From Nocardia terrae (GTDB lineage: Bacteria; Actinomycetota; Actinomycetes; Mycobacteriales; Mycobacteriaceae), in contig NZ_WRPP01000002.1 in the NCBI RefSeq assembly GCF_009760405.1, positions 930,001-994,000 on the forward strand: DNA of 64,000 nt, given 5' to 3'. Both the position numbers and the translations under genes were made by a program. Under the pieces are notes generated by a model. The model was not told the DNA's origin. It saw nothing but the letters and a program-made list of their open reading frames with translations, and ran no database searches. Positions 19,771 to 28,218 of this stretch are shown here, in pieces. Positions within the stretch are counted from its first letter, which is position 1. Every line of letters starts with the position of its first letter.

Positions 19771-21039
19771 ATGACCGAGCGTCTGGAACCCTCGTCCGCT
19801 GAACATCATGAGGTCGTCGTGATCGGCGGCGGTCAGGCCGGGCTGTCGATCAGCTGGCATCTGACCCGCCGGGGCATCGATCACGTGGTCCTCGAGCGCG
19901 ACACCGTCGGCCACGAATGGCTCGATACCCGTTGGGACAACTTCACTCTCGTGACCCCGAACTGGCAGTGCGCGCTGCCGGGCTACCGCTACAACGGTTC
20001 GGATCCGGACGGCTTCATGCCGCGTGACGAGGTCTACGCGTGGTTGCGCGGCTACGCCGACACCTTCGATCCACCGGTGCGCGAGCATGTCGAGGTCACC
20101 GGCGTATCCCTCGCGGGCAGTGGCGGATTCACCGTCGACACCACCGCCGGGGCGCTGCACGCCGACCAGGTCGTGGTGGCTGTGGGCGGCTACCACACGC
20201 CGTTGATCCCGCGGTTCGCCGAGAAGCTCCCGGATTCGATACTGCAGTTGCATTCCGCGCGGTACCGCAATGCCGCCGATCTGCCCGAGGGTGCGGTCCT
20301 CGTGGTCGGCACGGGTCAGTCCGGAGCGCAGATCGCCGAGGATCTGCACTTGGCCGGGCGGCGTGTGCATCTCGCGGTCGGGAATGCTCCGCGCGTCGCG
20401 CGGTTCTATCGCGGCCGTGACTGCGTGGCGTGGCTACAGGACATGGGGCACTACGACATTCCCATCGAGGACCAACCGGGCGGGCTGGGCAAACGGGAGA
20501 ACACCAACCACTACGTGACCGGCCGCGACGGCGGGCGGGACATCGATCTGCGGCAGTTCGCCCGCGAAGGAATGGCCCTCTACGGACGGATGGCTCACAT
20601 CGACGGCAGCACAGCATATTTCGAGCCGTCGCTGGCGAGGTCCCTGGACGCCGCGGACGCGGTCGCCGACGGCATCAAGGACTCCATCGACGCCTACATC
20701 GCGCGGGAGAACATCAGCGCGCCGTCGGAATCGCGCTATGTCCCGGTATGGAGGCCCGAGCACGAGCCCACCGAGGTGGACCTCGAGGCGCAGGGCATCA
20801 CGTCGGTGGTGTGGTCGGTCGGATTCCGGACCGACTATCGGTGGCTTCATGTCGGGGTCTTCGACGGGGAAGGCCACCCGTGCCACAACCGCGGTGTCAC
20901 CGCCGTTCCGGGGCTGTATTTCCTGGGTCTGCCCTGGCTGCACACCTGGGGCTCGGGCCGGTTCGCGGCCATCGCCCGCGACGCCGAATATGTGGCGGAG
21001 CGGATCGCGATCGGCGACCGCGCGGTCGCGGTGGCCTAG
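19771..21039 (+). CDS. MSMEG_0569-family flavin-dependent oxidoreductase
   Basis: A 422-residue flavoprotein with an N-terminal FAD fold (VVVIGGGQAGLSISWHL, about 13-29) and a second nucleotide fold VVGTGQSGAQIAEDL near 185-200, the layout of flavin monooxygenases of the FMO/Baeyer-Villiger type. The C-terminal GLPWLHTWGSGRFAAI is typical of the Nit1C flavoprotein (NitH type). It probably oxidises the pathway intermediate using NADPH and oxygen. ATG at 19771 follows GGAAGGA; an in-frame ATG at 19708, overlapping the previous stop, would add the stretch MPEMHVDEPAVGG (see findings). Confidence 0.85.
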   Translation: MTERLEPSSAEHHEVVVIGGGQAGLSISWHLTRRGIDHVVLERDTVGHEWLDTRWDNFTLVTPNWQCALPGYRYNGSDPDGFMPRDEVYAWLRGYADTFDPPVREHVEVTGVSLAGSGGFTVDTTAGALHADQVVVAVGGYHTPLIPRFAEKLPDSILQLHSARYRNAADLPEGAVLVVGTGQSGAQIAEDLHLAGRRVHLAVGNAPRVARFYRGRDCVAWLQDMGHYDIPIEDQPGGLGKRENTNHYVTGRDGGRDIDLRQFAREGMALYGRMAHIDGSTAYFEPSLARSLDAADAVADGIKDSIDAYIARENISAPSESRYVPVWRPEHEPTEVDLEAQGITSVVWSVGFRTDYRWLHVGVFDGEGHPCHNRGVTAVPGLYFLGLPWLHTWGSGRFAAIARDAEYVAERIAIGDRAVAVA

Positions 21040-21048
21040 GGGCCCCGG

Positions 21049-21900
21049 ATGGCTGTCACTCGGATCGCCGCGGTCGCGGCGCATTTCGGAGCCGATATCG
21101 CGCGTGCGCTGGACAAGATCGCCGGGATCATCGAGCGGCTCGCTGACGACGGCGTCGATCTGCTCGTGCTGCCCGATGCCAGTCTCGGCGGCTACATCGG
21201 CGATCTGCGCAATCCCGATCCGGCCGCCGGGCCCGAGGCGATCGACGGTGACGGTCCCGAGATCCGGTTGCTGTCGCGGATGGCCGGGAGCATGACCGTC
21301 TGCGTCGGCTACGCGGAGCAGGCCGACGGAGTGCGGTACAACTCGGCGGTATGCCTGAGCGGAGACGGCGTGCTCGGCAGGCATCGCAAGGTGCATCAGC
21401 CCGCTGGAGAGCATCTCGCTTACGCTGCGGGGCAGGGCTTTTCCGCGTTCGACACCCCGGTCGGGCGGCTGGGCATGCTCATCGACTACGACAAGACCTT
21501 CCCCGAAGCCGCGCGGGTGCTCGCCCTCGACGGCGCGCACACGATCGCCGCGCTGTCGGCGTGGCCCGCCAGCGTGACCGATCGGGCGGCCCGGGTGCCC
21601 AACGACCGCCAATCCCGCCTGTTCGACCTCTACGATCAGGCGCGCGCGGCGGAAAACCAGATCGTGCTCGCCTCCTCCAATCAGACCGGCACCACCGGCA
21701 ACCTCCGCTTTCTCGGCCAGGCCAAGATCGTCGGCCCCGGCGGCGACATCCTCGCCAAAACGTGGACCAAGGGCGGGCTCGCCGTCGCCGATATCGATAT
21801 CGCGGCCGAGATCGAACGAGCTCGCCGCGTGCTCCACCACCTCGCCGAGCGCCGCACCGACACCTATCCGAACCTGCTGCACGACAAGGGCGTTCACTGA
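21049..21900 (+). CDS. Nitrilase-superfamily paralogue lacking catalytic residues (probable pseudoenzyme)
   Basis: A 283-residue homologue of the hydrolase two genes upstream, alignable over nearly its whole length (RKVHQPxGExLxYAAG, AFDTPVGRxGM, FPEAARxLALDGA, LSAWP). Two of the three catalytic residues are changed: Glu to D43 (LPDASLGGY, codon GAT at 21175) and Cys to D146 (LIDYDKTFPE, codon GAC at 21484); K114 and the second Glu at 121 remain. It therefore cannot form the thioester intermediate. The frame is intact and the gene is coupled to the next one (TGATG), arguing against a dead gene. Possible roles are a structural or regulatory partner in a hetero-oligomer, or a binding protein. 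Confidence 0.85.
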   Translation: MAVTRIAAVAAHFGADIARALDKIAGIIERLADDGVDLLVLPDASLGGYIGDLRNPDPAAGPEAIDGDGPEIRLLSRMAGSMTVCVGYAEQADGVRYNSAVCLSGDGVLGRHRKVHQPAGEHLAYAAGQGFSAFDTPVGRLGMLIDYDKTFPEAARVLALDGAHTIAALSAWPASVTDRAARVPNDRQSRLFDLYDQARAAENQIVLASSNQTGTTGNLRFLGQAKIVGPGGDILAKTWTKGGLAVADIDIAAEIERARRVLHHLAERRTDTYPNLLHDKGVH

Positions 21901-23003
21901 TGAGGATCGCACTGCTGACCTACTCGACCAAACCGCGCGGGGGCGTCGTCCACACCCTCAACCTCGCCGAATCCCTGAGCCGGCTGGGCGCCACGGTCAC
22001 CGTGTGGACGCTCGGGCGCGGGGGCGACAGCGAGTTCTTCCGTGACGTCGACCCCGCCGTCGAGATTCACGTGGTGCCTTTCGCCGCGGACTCCTCCGAA
22101 CCTGTCGGTCGGCGGATCCTGCGCTCGATCGAGACGCTGCGCACCGCCTTCGTACCGGCCGACTACGACATCGTGCACGCCCAGGATTGCCTCAGCGCCA
22201 ACGCCGTCGGGCGCTGCGTCCGAACCATCCACCATCTCGACAATTTCACCACTCCCGAACTGGCCCGCTGCCACGATCGAGCCATCACCGAGCCGTACGC
22301 CCACATCTGCGTATCCGCCGCCGTCGCCGACGAAGTGCGGCTCGGGTGGGGGATCACCCCCACCGTCATCCCCAACGGGGTCGAATACGAGCGTTTCTCG
22401 GCCGCCGCGACCACCGATCCCGCCGCTGTCGCGGCCCGATCCCTGTGGCGTAAGCGGCTCGGTCGCTATGTGCTCGCCGTCGGCGGCATCGAGCCCCGAA
22501 AAGGCAGCGCCGATCTGCTGGAGGCCTTCGCGCTGCTGGCTCGTGACCACCCCGACCTTCGGCTGGTGATAGCCGGTGGTGAGACGCTGTTCGACTACCG
22601 GGACTACCGAGCCCGATTCGACACCCGGGCAACAGAACTCGGTATCGACGTCACCGTACTCGGCACCGTCGGCCAGGCCGAACTTCCCTCGCTTGTCGCC
22701 GAGGCCACTGTGCTGCCCTTTCTCTCCACGAAGGAAGGATTCGGGCTCGCGGCCATGGAGGCCCTCGCCGCGGGAACCGCCGTCATCGCCCGAGACCTCC
22801 CCGTCCTCCGAGAGGTTTTCGGCGACACGGTCCGCTACGCCGATTCCGTCCCCACGATGGCGGCCGCTCTCGCCGAGTCGCTGCGTTCCCCCGGAAACGC
22901 GGACCCCGGACGAACCCTCGCCGCTGGATATCGTTGGGACAGAGCAGCACAATCCCACCTCGACTTCTACCACCGGCAAACGGCGGGCGCTCGAGGTCGC
23001 TGA
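21900..23003 (+). CDS. MSMEG_0565-family GT4 glycosyltransferase of the Nit1C-like cluster
   Basis: A 367-residue GT-B glycosyltransferase. The N-terminal domain has GGVVHTLNLAESLSRLG; the C-terminal donor domain has VIPNGVEYERF, VGGIEPRKGSADLLEAF and the E-x7-E motif in STKEGFGLAAMEALAAGTAV. Nucleotide-sugar-dependent transfer to the cluster's product is the likely role; the acceptor is unknown. ATG overlaps the previous stop (TGATG). Last gene of the run; a convergent WS/DGAT gene ends 35 bp away. Confidence 0.85.
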   Translation: MRIALLTYSTKPRGGVVHTLNLAESLSRLGATVTVWTLGRGGDSEFFRDVDPAVEIHVVPFAADSSEPVGRRILRSIETLRTAFVPADYDIVHAQDCLSANAVGRCVRTIHHLDNFTTPELARCHDRAITEPYAHICVSAAVADEVRLGWGITPTVIPNGVEYERFSAAATTDPAAVAARSLWRKRLGRYVLAVGGIEPRKGSADLLEAFALLARDHPDLRLVIAGGETLFDYRDYRARFDTRATELGIDVTVLGTVGQAELPSLVAEATVLPFLSTKEGFGLAAMEALAAGTAVIARDLPVLREVFGDTVRYADSVPTMAAALAESLRSPGNADPGRTLAAGYRWDRAAQSHLDFYHRQTAGARGR

Positions 23004-23037
23004 ACACGATCCTCGGCACGTGCACCCGCCGTAGTGC

Positions 23038-24417
23038 TCATGCCTGGAGTTCGGTGAGTGAGTCCGCGAGATGGCGTGCGAGCTCCCAGGGGTCGGGAAT
23101 CGCGTCGGGGCAGGCGAGGATGCCGAAATCCAGGTGCCCGTCGTAGGACATGACGGTGATGTTCAGACCACCGGACAGTTCGGTGAGGACAGAGACAGGG
23201 TAGCTGGCGAGGACGCGGATTCCGTTGAGATACAACGGTATTTGCGGTCCGGGAACATTCGAGACCAGAAGGTTGACCAGCGGCAGCGCCGATGCGGCCG
23301 CGCGCAGGACGGTGCGAGTGGGCAGGCCGTGCAGCAGTGGTGTCAGGAGGGACGTCACCTCGCGTAGCAGGTCCGGTGGCTGGTCGCGGAAGCGCGCTTT
23401 GGCGGCCAGCAAGGCGTCGTGCACGATCTTGACCCGATGCCATGGATTGTCCTCGGCGACGGGCAGAACACCGAGCATGAGGGAGAACCGGTTGCCCGCG
23501 GTACCGAACTCCTCCGGGGTGCGCACCGAGACCGGCATCGCGGCCAATAGTGGCCGCTCGGTGGGAATGTCGTGGTCGATCATCCAACGGCGCAGAGCGG
23601 AGGTGCACAGAGCCATCACCACATCGTTGACCGTGCCGCCGATCTGGTTCTTGACGGCCTTGACCGCGTCGAGCGGCAAGGAGGTGTAGGCGAGGGTGCG
23701 TGCTGAGGTGATGGGCTCGTTGAACGGCACCTCGGAATGGAAGGCACGCAGATCGGTCCCGGCTCGGCGCAATGTCGGCAGCGTCCGCAGGACCGCGCGG
23801 ACCCTTGTCGCCGGACGGGTGAACGCGTGCGGGACGCTGCGTGCGAGCATGTCCACAGTGGACGGGGTGCGCTCCCTCGGCACACGGTCCATCGACGAGA
23901 TGACCGACATCGGTGTGGCGGTGGCATCCAGAATCGCTCCCATGATCTCGGCGGCGGACACGCCGTCGATAACCGCGTGATGCACCTTCGTGTACACGGC
24001 CTGACGTCCACCGGCCAGCCCGGTGACAAGGTGACATTCCCACAGTGGTCGAGACCGGTCGAGTGGCTGGGCATGCAGCCCTGCGACGCACTCGGCGAGT
24101 TGCCGATCGTCGACGCCGTCGGGCAGCACGACCTCGCGGACGTGATAGCCCAGGTCGACGTTCGCGCAATGTTCCCAGTAGGGCAGATCGAGTCCGAACG
24201 GCACGGTGCGGACCCGGCGGCGCAAGGGTGTGACCAGGCGTAACCGTTCGGCGAAGAGCCGCTGCAAAGCGGTCAGTGTCAGCGGTCCGCGAGGAGAGGC
24301 GGCGGAGTCGAGCAGAATGATCGCGCCGATATGCATCGGTGTCGCGGAGGTCTCGGTATCGAGCAGGTGGAGGTCCAGCGCATTCAATTGACGCGGCAGG
24401 TGGTCCGTGTGGTCCAT
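23038..24417 (-). CDS. Wax ester synthase/diacylglycerol acyltransferase (WS/DGAT)
   Basis: A 459-residue enzyme of the mycobacterial Tgs/WS-DGAT family. The active-site HHxxxDG motif is H146-H147...D151 in KVHHAVIDG, with PLWE at 124-127 and a C-terminal NVPGP...PLYLNG segment. It transfers acyl groups from acyl-CoA to diacylglycerol or fatty alcohols to make storage lipid. ATG at 24417 with AGGAGG upstream on the minus strand. It stands alone between the nitrogen cluster and an acyl-CoA dehydrogenase. Confidence 0.92.
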   Translation of the reverse strand: MDHTDHLPRQLNALDLHLLDTETSATPMHIGAIILLDSAASPRGPLTLTALQRLFAERLRLVTPLRRRVRTVPFGLDLPYWEHCANVDLGYHVREVVLPDGVDDRQLAECVAGLHAQPLDRSRPLWECHLVTGLAGGRQAVYTKVHHAVIDGVSAAEIMGAILDATATPMSVISSMDRVPRERTPSTVDMLARSVPHAFTRPATRVRAVLRTLPTLRRAGTDLRAFHSEVPFNEPITSARTLAYTSLPLDAVKAVKNQIGGTVNDVVMALCTSALRRWMIDHDIPTERPLLAAMPVSVRTPEEFGTAGNRFSLMLGVLPVAEDNPWHRVKIVHDALLAAKARFRDQPPDLLREVTSLLTPLLHGLPTRTVLRAAASALPLVNLLVSNVPGPQIPLYLNGIRVLASYPVSVLTELSGGLNITVMSYDGHLDFGILACPDAIPDPWELARHLADSLTELQA

Positions 24418-24787
24418 GGATTCCTCCTGGATGGTGTGGAACCGGGACGGCGCCGCTGACGCAAGTGGTCCGTGGGGTGGGCTGTATCAAGGATCCCGTT
24501 GCGGGACAAATGATTCCGTGCATCGCGGCACGAAGCGCAACACGGTGTTCGCGTGAATCCGGTCGAACAAAGTGCGAACCTTCTCGGATCGAGTAGGTAG
24601 CGCAATTCTAATTTCGATCGAACGTTCGCGGACTTTGCTCGTTGTTACAGCTCGTAAATTGTGTGAAAAAACAAAAGTGGGTCACTTGTCCAGGAATTGC
24701 TCGTTTCCAGTTGAGCGTCGAAAGGCTCGACACCTCCTCCGGCTACCTGGATATCAGCCGTCGAGCGGACTCTGCGGCCGTGAGAAA
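24418..24787 (-). other. Intergenic region upstream of the WS/DGAT gene
   Basis: This 370-bp stretch has no credible gene. It is AT-richer than its neighbours around 24600-24690, as expected for promoters, and contains a palindrome CGAACGTTCG at 24619-24628 that could be an operator. The WS/DGAT promoter should lie here. The right part is downstream of the acyl-CoA dehydrogenase gene. Confidence 0.4.
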
Positions 24788-25930
24788 TCAGCCGTTCGCC
24801 AAGCTCCGCGCGATGACCAGGCGCTGGATCTGGTTGGTGCCCTCGAAGATCTGGGTGATCTTGGCTTCGCGCATGTAGCGCTCGACCGGGAAGTCCTGGG
24901 TGTAGCCGTAGCCGCCGAAGACCTGGACGGCGTCGGTGGTGACCTTCATGGCGGCGTCGGTGGCGGTGAGCTTGGCGACGCTGGCCTGACGGGAGTAGGG
25001 GAGACCGGCGTCGCGGCGGCGGGCGGCATCCAGATAGGTGGCGCGGGCGGCGTCCACGGCGGCGGCCATGTCGGCGAGGATGAAGCCCAGGCCCTGATGG
25101 TCGATGATGGGGCGGCCGAAGGCTTCACGCCCCTTGGCGTAGGCGACGGCGTCGTCGAGGGCGCGCTGGGCGATGCCGGTGGCGACGGCGGCGATGCCGA
25201 GGCGGCCGGAGTCCAAGGCGCTGAAGGCGATCGGAAGTCCCTGGCCGGGTGCACCGAGGAGCCGCTCGGCGGGCAGGAAGGCATCGTCGTAGGCGGCCGT
25301 GGTGGTCGGCACCGCGCGCAGGCCCATCTTCTCCTCGGGCTTGCCGAACGACAGACCTTCGGTGTCGGCGGGTACCAGGAAGCAGGAGATGCCGCGCGAC
25401 CCCTCACCGGTCCGCGCGAACAGGGTGTAGTAATCGGCCTTGCCGCCGTTGGTGATCCACGCCTTCGTACCGGTGATCCGGTACCCGCCGTCGGCCTCGA
25501 CGGCCCGGCACCGCAGCGCCGCCGCATCCGATCCGGCGTGCGCCTCCGACAGGCTGTACGCGCCGACCAGATTGCCCGACAACATGTCCGGCAGCCACCG
25601 CTGCTTCTGCTCGTCGGTCCCGTACGCGAACAGCGGATGGCACGACAGGCTGTGCACGCTGACCGCCACCGCGACCGCCGCCCACCGCGCGCCGAGCTCC
25701 TCGAGCACCTGCAGATAGACCTCGTAGGGCTGTCCGCCGCCGCCGAACTCCTCCGGATACGGCAGGCTCAACAGCCCCGCCGCGCCGAGCGCCCGGAACG
25801 CCTCGTCCGGATAGCGCTCCCGCTTCTCGTACTCCACGACATTCGGCTCGAGCACCTTGTCCGCGATATCGCGGGTGAGCTCGATGAGGTCGCGGGCTTC
25901 GGGCGTGGGCAGCAAGCGATCGACGGGCAT
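24788..25930 (-). CDS. Acyl-CoA dehydrogenase
   Basis: A 380-residue flavoenzyme with the full family signature: AYSLSEAHAGSDAAAL (FAD/substrate), WITNGGKADYY, and the C-terminal QVFGGYGYTQDFPVERYMREAK. The catalytic base is E363 in QIFEGTNQ, the position of short/medium-chain enzymes. It performs the first step of beta-oxidation or branched-chain amino acid degradation; chain length is not predictable. The start at ATG 25930 (PVDRLLPTPEAR) is the usual N-terminus for this group. A TetR regulator is divergent 75 bp away and probably controls it. Confidence 0.92.
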   Translation of the reverse strand: MPVDRLLPTPEARDLIELTRDIADKVLEPNVVEYEKRERYPDEAFRALGAAGLLSLPYPEEFGGGGQPYEVYLQVLEELGARWAAVAVAVSVHSLSCHPLFAYGTDEQKQRWLPDMLSGNLVGAYSLSEAHAGSDAAALRCRAVEADGGYRITGTKAWITNGGKADYYTLFARTGEGSRGISCFLVPADTEGLSFGKPEEKMGLRAVPTTTAAYDDAFLPAERLLGAPGQGLPIAFSALDSGRLGIAAVATGIAQRALDDAVAYAKGREAFGRPIIDHQGLGFILADMAAAVDAARATYLDAARRRDAGLPYSRQASVAKLTATDAAMKVTTDAVQVFGGYGYTQDFPVERYMREAKITQIFEGTNQIQRLVIARSLANG

Positions 25931-25993
25931 GGCCGTCACATTACGACCGACACCCAATTACATGCAAGGCAGCACGCAATTTCGGTATGCGGC

Positions 25994-25999
25994 TATGCT
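25994..25999 (+). promoter_or_regulatory. Probable -10 of a leaderless promoter for the TetR gene
   Basis: TATGCT ends 6 nt before the GTG at 26006 and no ribosome binding site is visible. Confidence 0.4.
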
Positions 26000-26005
26000 G
26001 ACCGG

Positions 26006-26605
26006 GTGGTATCCGGACTGCCCCCGAACAAACATCAGGAGAAGAGCCTCCGCACCCGCGCCCTGCTGCTGGACGCGGCCATCGACAGCCTGGCCGAGGT
26101 CGGATACGCCAGCGCGTCCATCGCGGATATCACCGCACGCGCCGGCGTCACCCGCGGCGCGCAGCTGCACCACTTCCACACCCGCCAGGAACTCTTCGCG
26201 CAGACCATCGAACATCTGACCCAACGCCAGCGCGAGGCACTGCAGCGGCGCGAGCGCGCACTGCCGGGGGAGTCCTCGCCCGGCGAGGCGCTCGTCGACC
26301 TGGTGACCGCCCCGTTCGCGGGCAAACTCGGCAAGGCCGCGGTCGAGCTGTACGTCGGCATCGCGAACGACCGCGACCTGCGCCGCAACATGCTCCGCGT
26401 CCAGCACGACCTGACCGAAGAACTCCTCGACGCCTGCGGCCGCTTCGTCGACGTCCCGCGTGACCGTCTCGAGGCCGCGTTCTGGCTCACCATCAACCTG
26501 GTCCGCGGCGCGACCCTGGACGAGATGGTCGGCCGGGATCGCTTGCGCCGCAAACAGGTTCTCGCTGATTGGGCACGTCTGGCCGACGGCATGCTGGCTG
26601 AGTGA
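26006..26605 (+). CDS. TetR-family transcriptional regulator
   Basis: A 199-residue protein. The N-terminal HTH reads SLAEVGYASASIADITARAGVTRGAQLHHFHTRQELF (about 29-65), and the rest is helical ligand-binding domain. GTG at 26006 is selected from the HTH position and a -10-like TATGCT 6 nt upstream. It is divergent from an acyl-CoA dehydrogenase, so a fatty-acyl-CoA-responsive repressor is likely, but no clear palindrome was found in the 75-bp gap. Confidence 0.88.
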   Translation: MVSGLPPNKHQEKSLRTRALLLDAAIDSLAEVGYASASIADITARAGVTRGAQLHHFHTRQELFAQTIEHLTQRQREALQRRERALPGESSPGEALVDLVTAPFAGKLGKAAVELYVGIANDRDLRRNMLRVQHDLTEELLDACGRFVDVPRDRLEAAFWLTINLVRGATLDEMVGRDRLRRKQVLADWARLADGMLAE

Positions 26606-26706
26606 AACGCGGACTTTCAACGTCGCGATAACCGACCGTTGAGTGGTTCGTGTGCGTCCGGCACCCTGGAGGATGTCGGGCATTACCTCGGGGGAGGGAC
26701 GCCAGT

Positions 26707-28218
26707 ATGGCGATCGATCGGCGAAACCTGTTGCGGGCGGCGGGACTCGGTGTCGGGTTGGCCGCGCTGGGGGCGGTGACGGGCTGTGCGCCCACTGGGA
26801 CGGGTGCGGTGCCGACGACGGGGGCGACGACCGAAGCGCCTGCGGGGCAGGTGGATTGGGTGGCGTTGCGACAGCGGATGGCGGGTACGTTGAACCTGCC
26901 GTCCGATTCGGGGTATGGGACGGCGAAGCTGGCCTACAACCCGGTGTTCGACACGCGGCAGCCCGCGGCGGTCGCGCAGTGCGCCAATGCGTCCGATGTA
27001 CAGGCGTGTGTCAGCGCGGCGGCGAGCGCGAGGATTCCGGTGGCGGCGCGCAGCGGTGGGCACAGTTACGCGGGATATTCGACGCCGGACAACGGGCTGG
27101 TCGTGGATCTGGGTGCGATGAGCGGTGTGGAGGTGAAGTCGGACGGGACCGCGGTCATCGGAGCGGGCACCCGGCTGATGGATGTGTACTCCGGTGTGGC
27201 GAAGGCGGGGCGTTGCCTGCCTGCCGGTTCCTGTCCGACGGTGGGGATCTCCGGGCTGACGCTGGGCGGCGGGGTCGGTGTGCTCGCCGGGAAGTATGGA
27301 TTGACCTGCGACAACTTGGTTTCGGCGCAGGTGGTGACCGCTGACGGGACACTGCGGACCGCCTCGGCGACCTCCGAACCGGAGCTGCTCTGGGCGCTGC
27401 GCGGCGGCGGTGGCGGCAACTTCGGCATCGTCACCTCCTTCACCTTCCGGACCGTCGCCGCGCCGCAACTGGCGGTGTTCCAGGTTCGCTTCCCGGCAGG
27501 TTCGGTGACCGAGGTGCTCGGTGCGTGGCAGAGCTTCACCGCCTCGGCTCCCGACGAATTCTGGTCCACTCTCGGCATTTCCGCGGGAAGCCCGCCGACC
27601 TGCCGGATCAACGGCTGCTACGTCGGATCCGAGAACGACATGAACGCCATGCTCGACAAACTCGTCGCCGCCACCGGGACCAAACCGTCCAATAGATACT
27701 CCCTGTCCAAGGATTACCTCTCGGCCATGATGTATTTCGGTGGCTGCGCGAATTATTCGGTGGAGCAATGCCGGCCGAACTGGAACGGCGGAGGAGTGCT
27801 CGGCCGGGAATCGTTCACGGCGTCCTCGCGAGTGCTGACCAAACCGCTCGCCGACCCCAGCCGACTGACCGCATTGGTCACCGGACGCGAGGGCATGGAT
27901 ATTCTGCTCGACAGTCTTTCCGGCGCTCCCGCGCGAATCGGCGCGAAAGATACCGCTTTCGCCTATCGGGGCGCGCTGGCGACCGCCCAGATCTATGTCG
28001 GCGCCACCACGCCGGATGCGCGCGATGCGGTGAACGACGTACGCGACGGACTCGGAAGCCTGACCGGTAACACGGCCTTCGTCAACTACATCGATCCCGG
28101 CCTGTCCAATTGGGCGAGCGCCTATTACGGCGACAACGTGTCCCGCTTGCGCGCTGTCGCCCAGCGCTACGACCCCACGTGTGTCTTCTCCTTCGGCCAG
28201 TCGGCCTCGAAGGTCTGA
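26707..28218 (+). CDS. Tat-exported lipoprotein, berberine-bridge-type FAD oxidase
   Basis: A 503-residue protein. RRNLLRAAGLGVGLAALG is a twin-arginine signal and AVTGC27 a lipobox, so the folded enzyme should be exported with its cofactor and anchored to the membrane. The FAD_binding_4 domain contains H119 (SGGHSYAGYST) and C176 (GSCPTVGISG), the two residues that attach FAD bicovalently in BBE-like enzymes. The C-terminal BBE domain ends DPTCVFSFGQS. Such enzymes oxidise sugars or alkaloid-like alcohols with oxygen. Its 3' end overlaps a convergent protease gene by 52 bp. Confidence 0.87.
   Translation: MAIDRRNLLRAAGLGVGLAALGAVTGCAPTGTGAVPTTGATTEAPAGQVDWVALRQRMAGTLNLPSDSGYGTAKLAYNPVFDTRQPAAVAQCANASDVQACVSAAASARIPVAARSGGHSYAGYSTPDNGLVVDLGAMSGVEVKSDGTAVIGAGTRLMDVYSGVAKAGRCLPAGSCPTVGISGLTLGGGVGVLAGKYGLTCDNLVSAQVVTADGTLRTASATSEPELLWALRGGGGGNFGIVTSFTFRTVAAPQLAVFQVRFPAGSVTEVLGAWQSFTASAPDEFWSTLGISAGSPPTCRINGCYVGSENDMNAMLDKLVAATGTKPSNRYSLSKDYLSAMMYFGGCANYSVEQCRPNWNGGGVLGRESFTASSRVLTKPLADPSRLTALVTGREGMDILLDSLSGAPARIGAKDTAFAYRGALATAQIYVGATTPDARDAVNDVRDGLGSLTGNTAFVNYIDPGLSNWASAYYGDNVSRLRAVAQRYDPTCVFSFGQSASKV

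Noticed and set aside
24642..24878. Small open frames in the WS/DGAT upstream region
   Set aside because: No ribosome binding site, atypical composition, and overlap with the acyl-CoA dehydrogenase gene.
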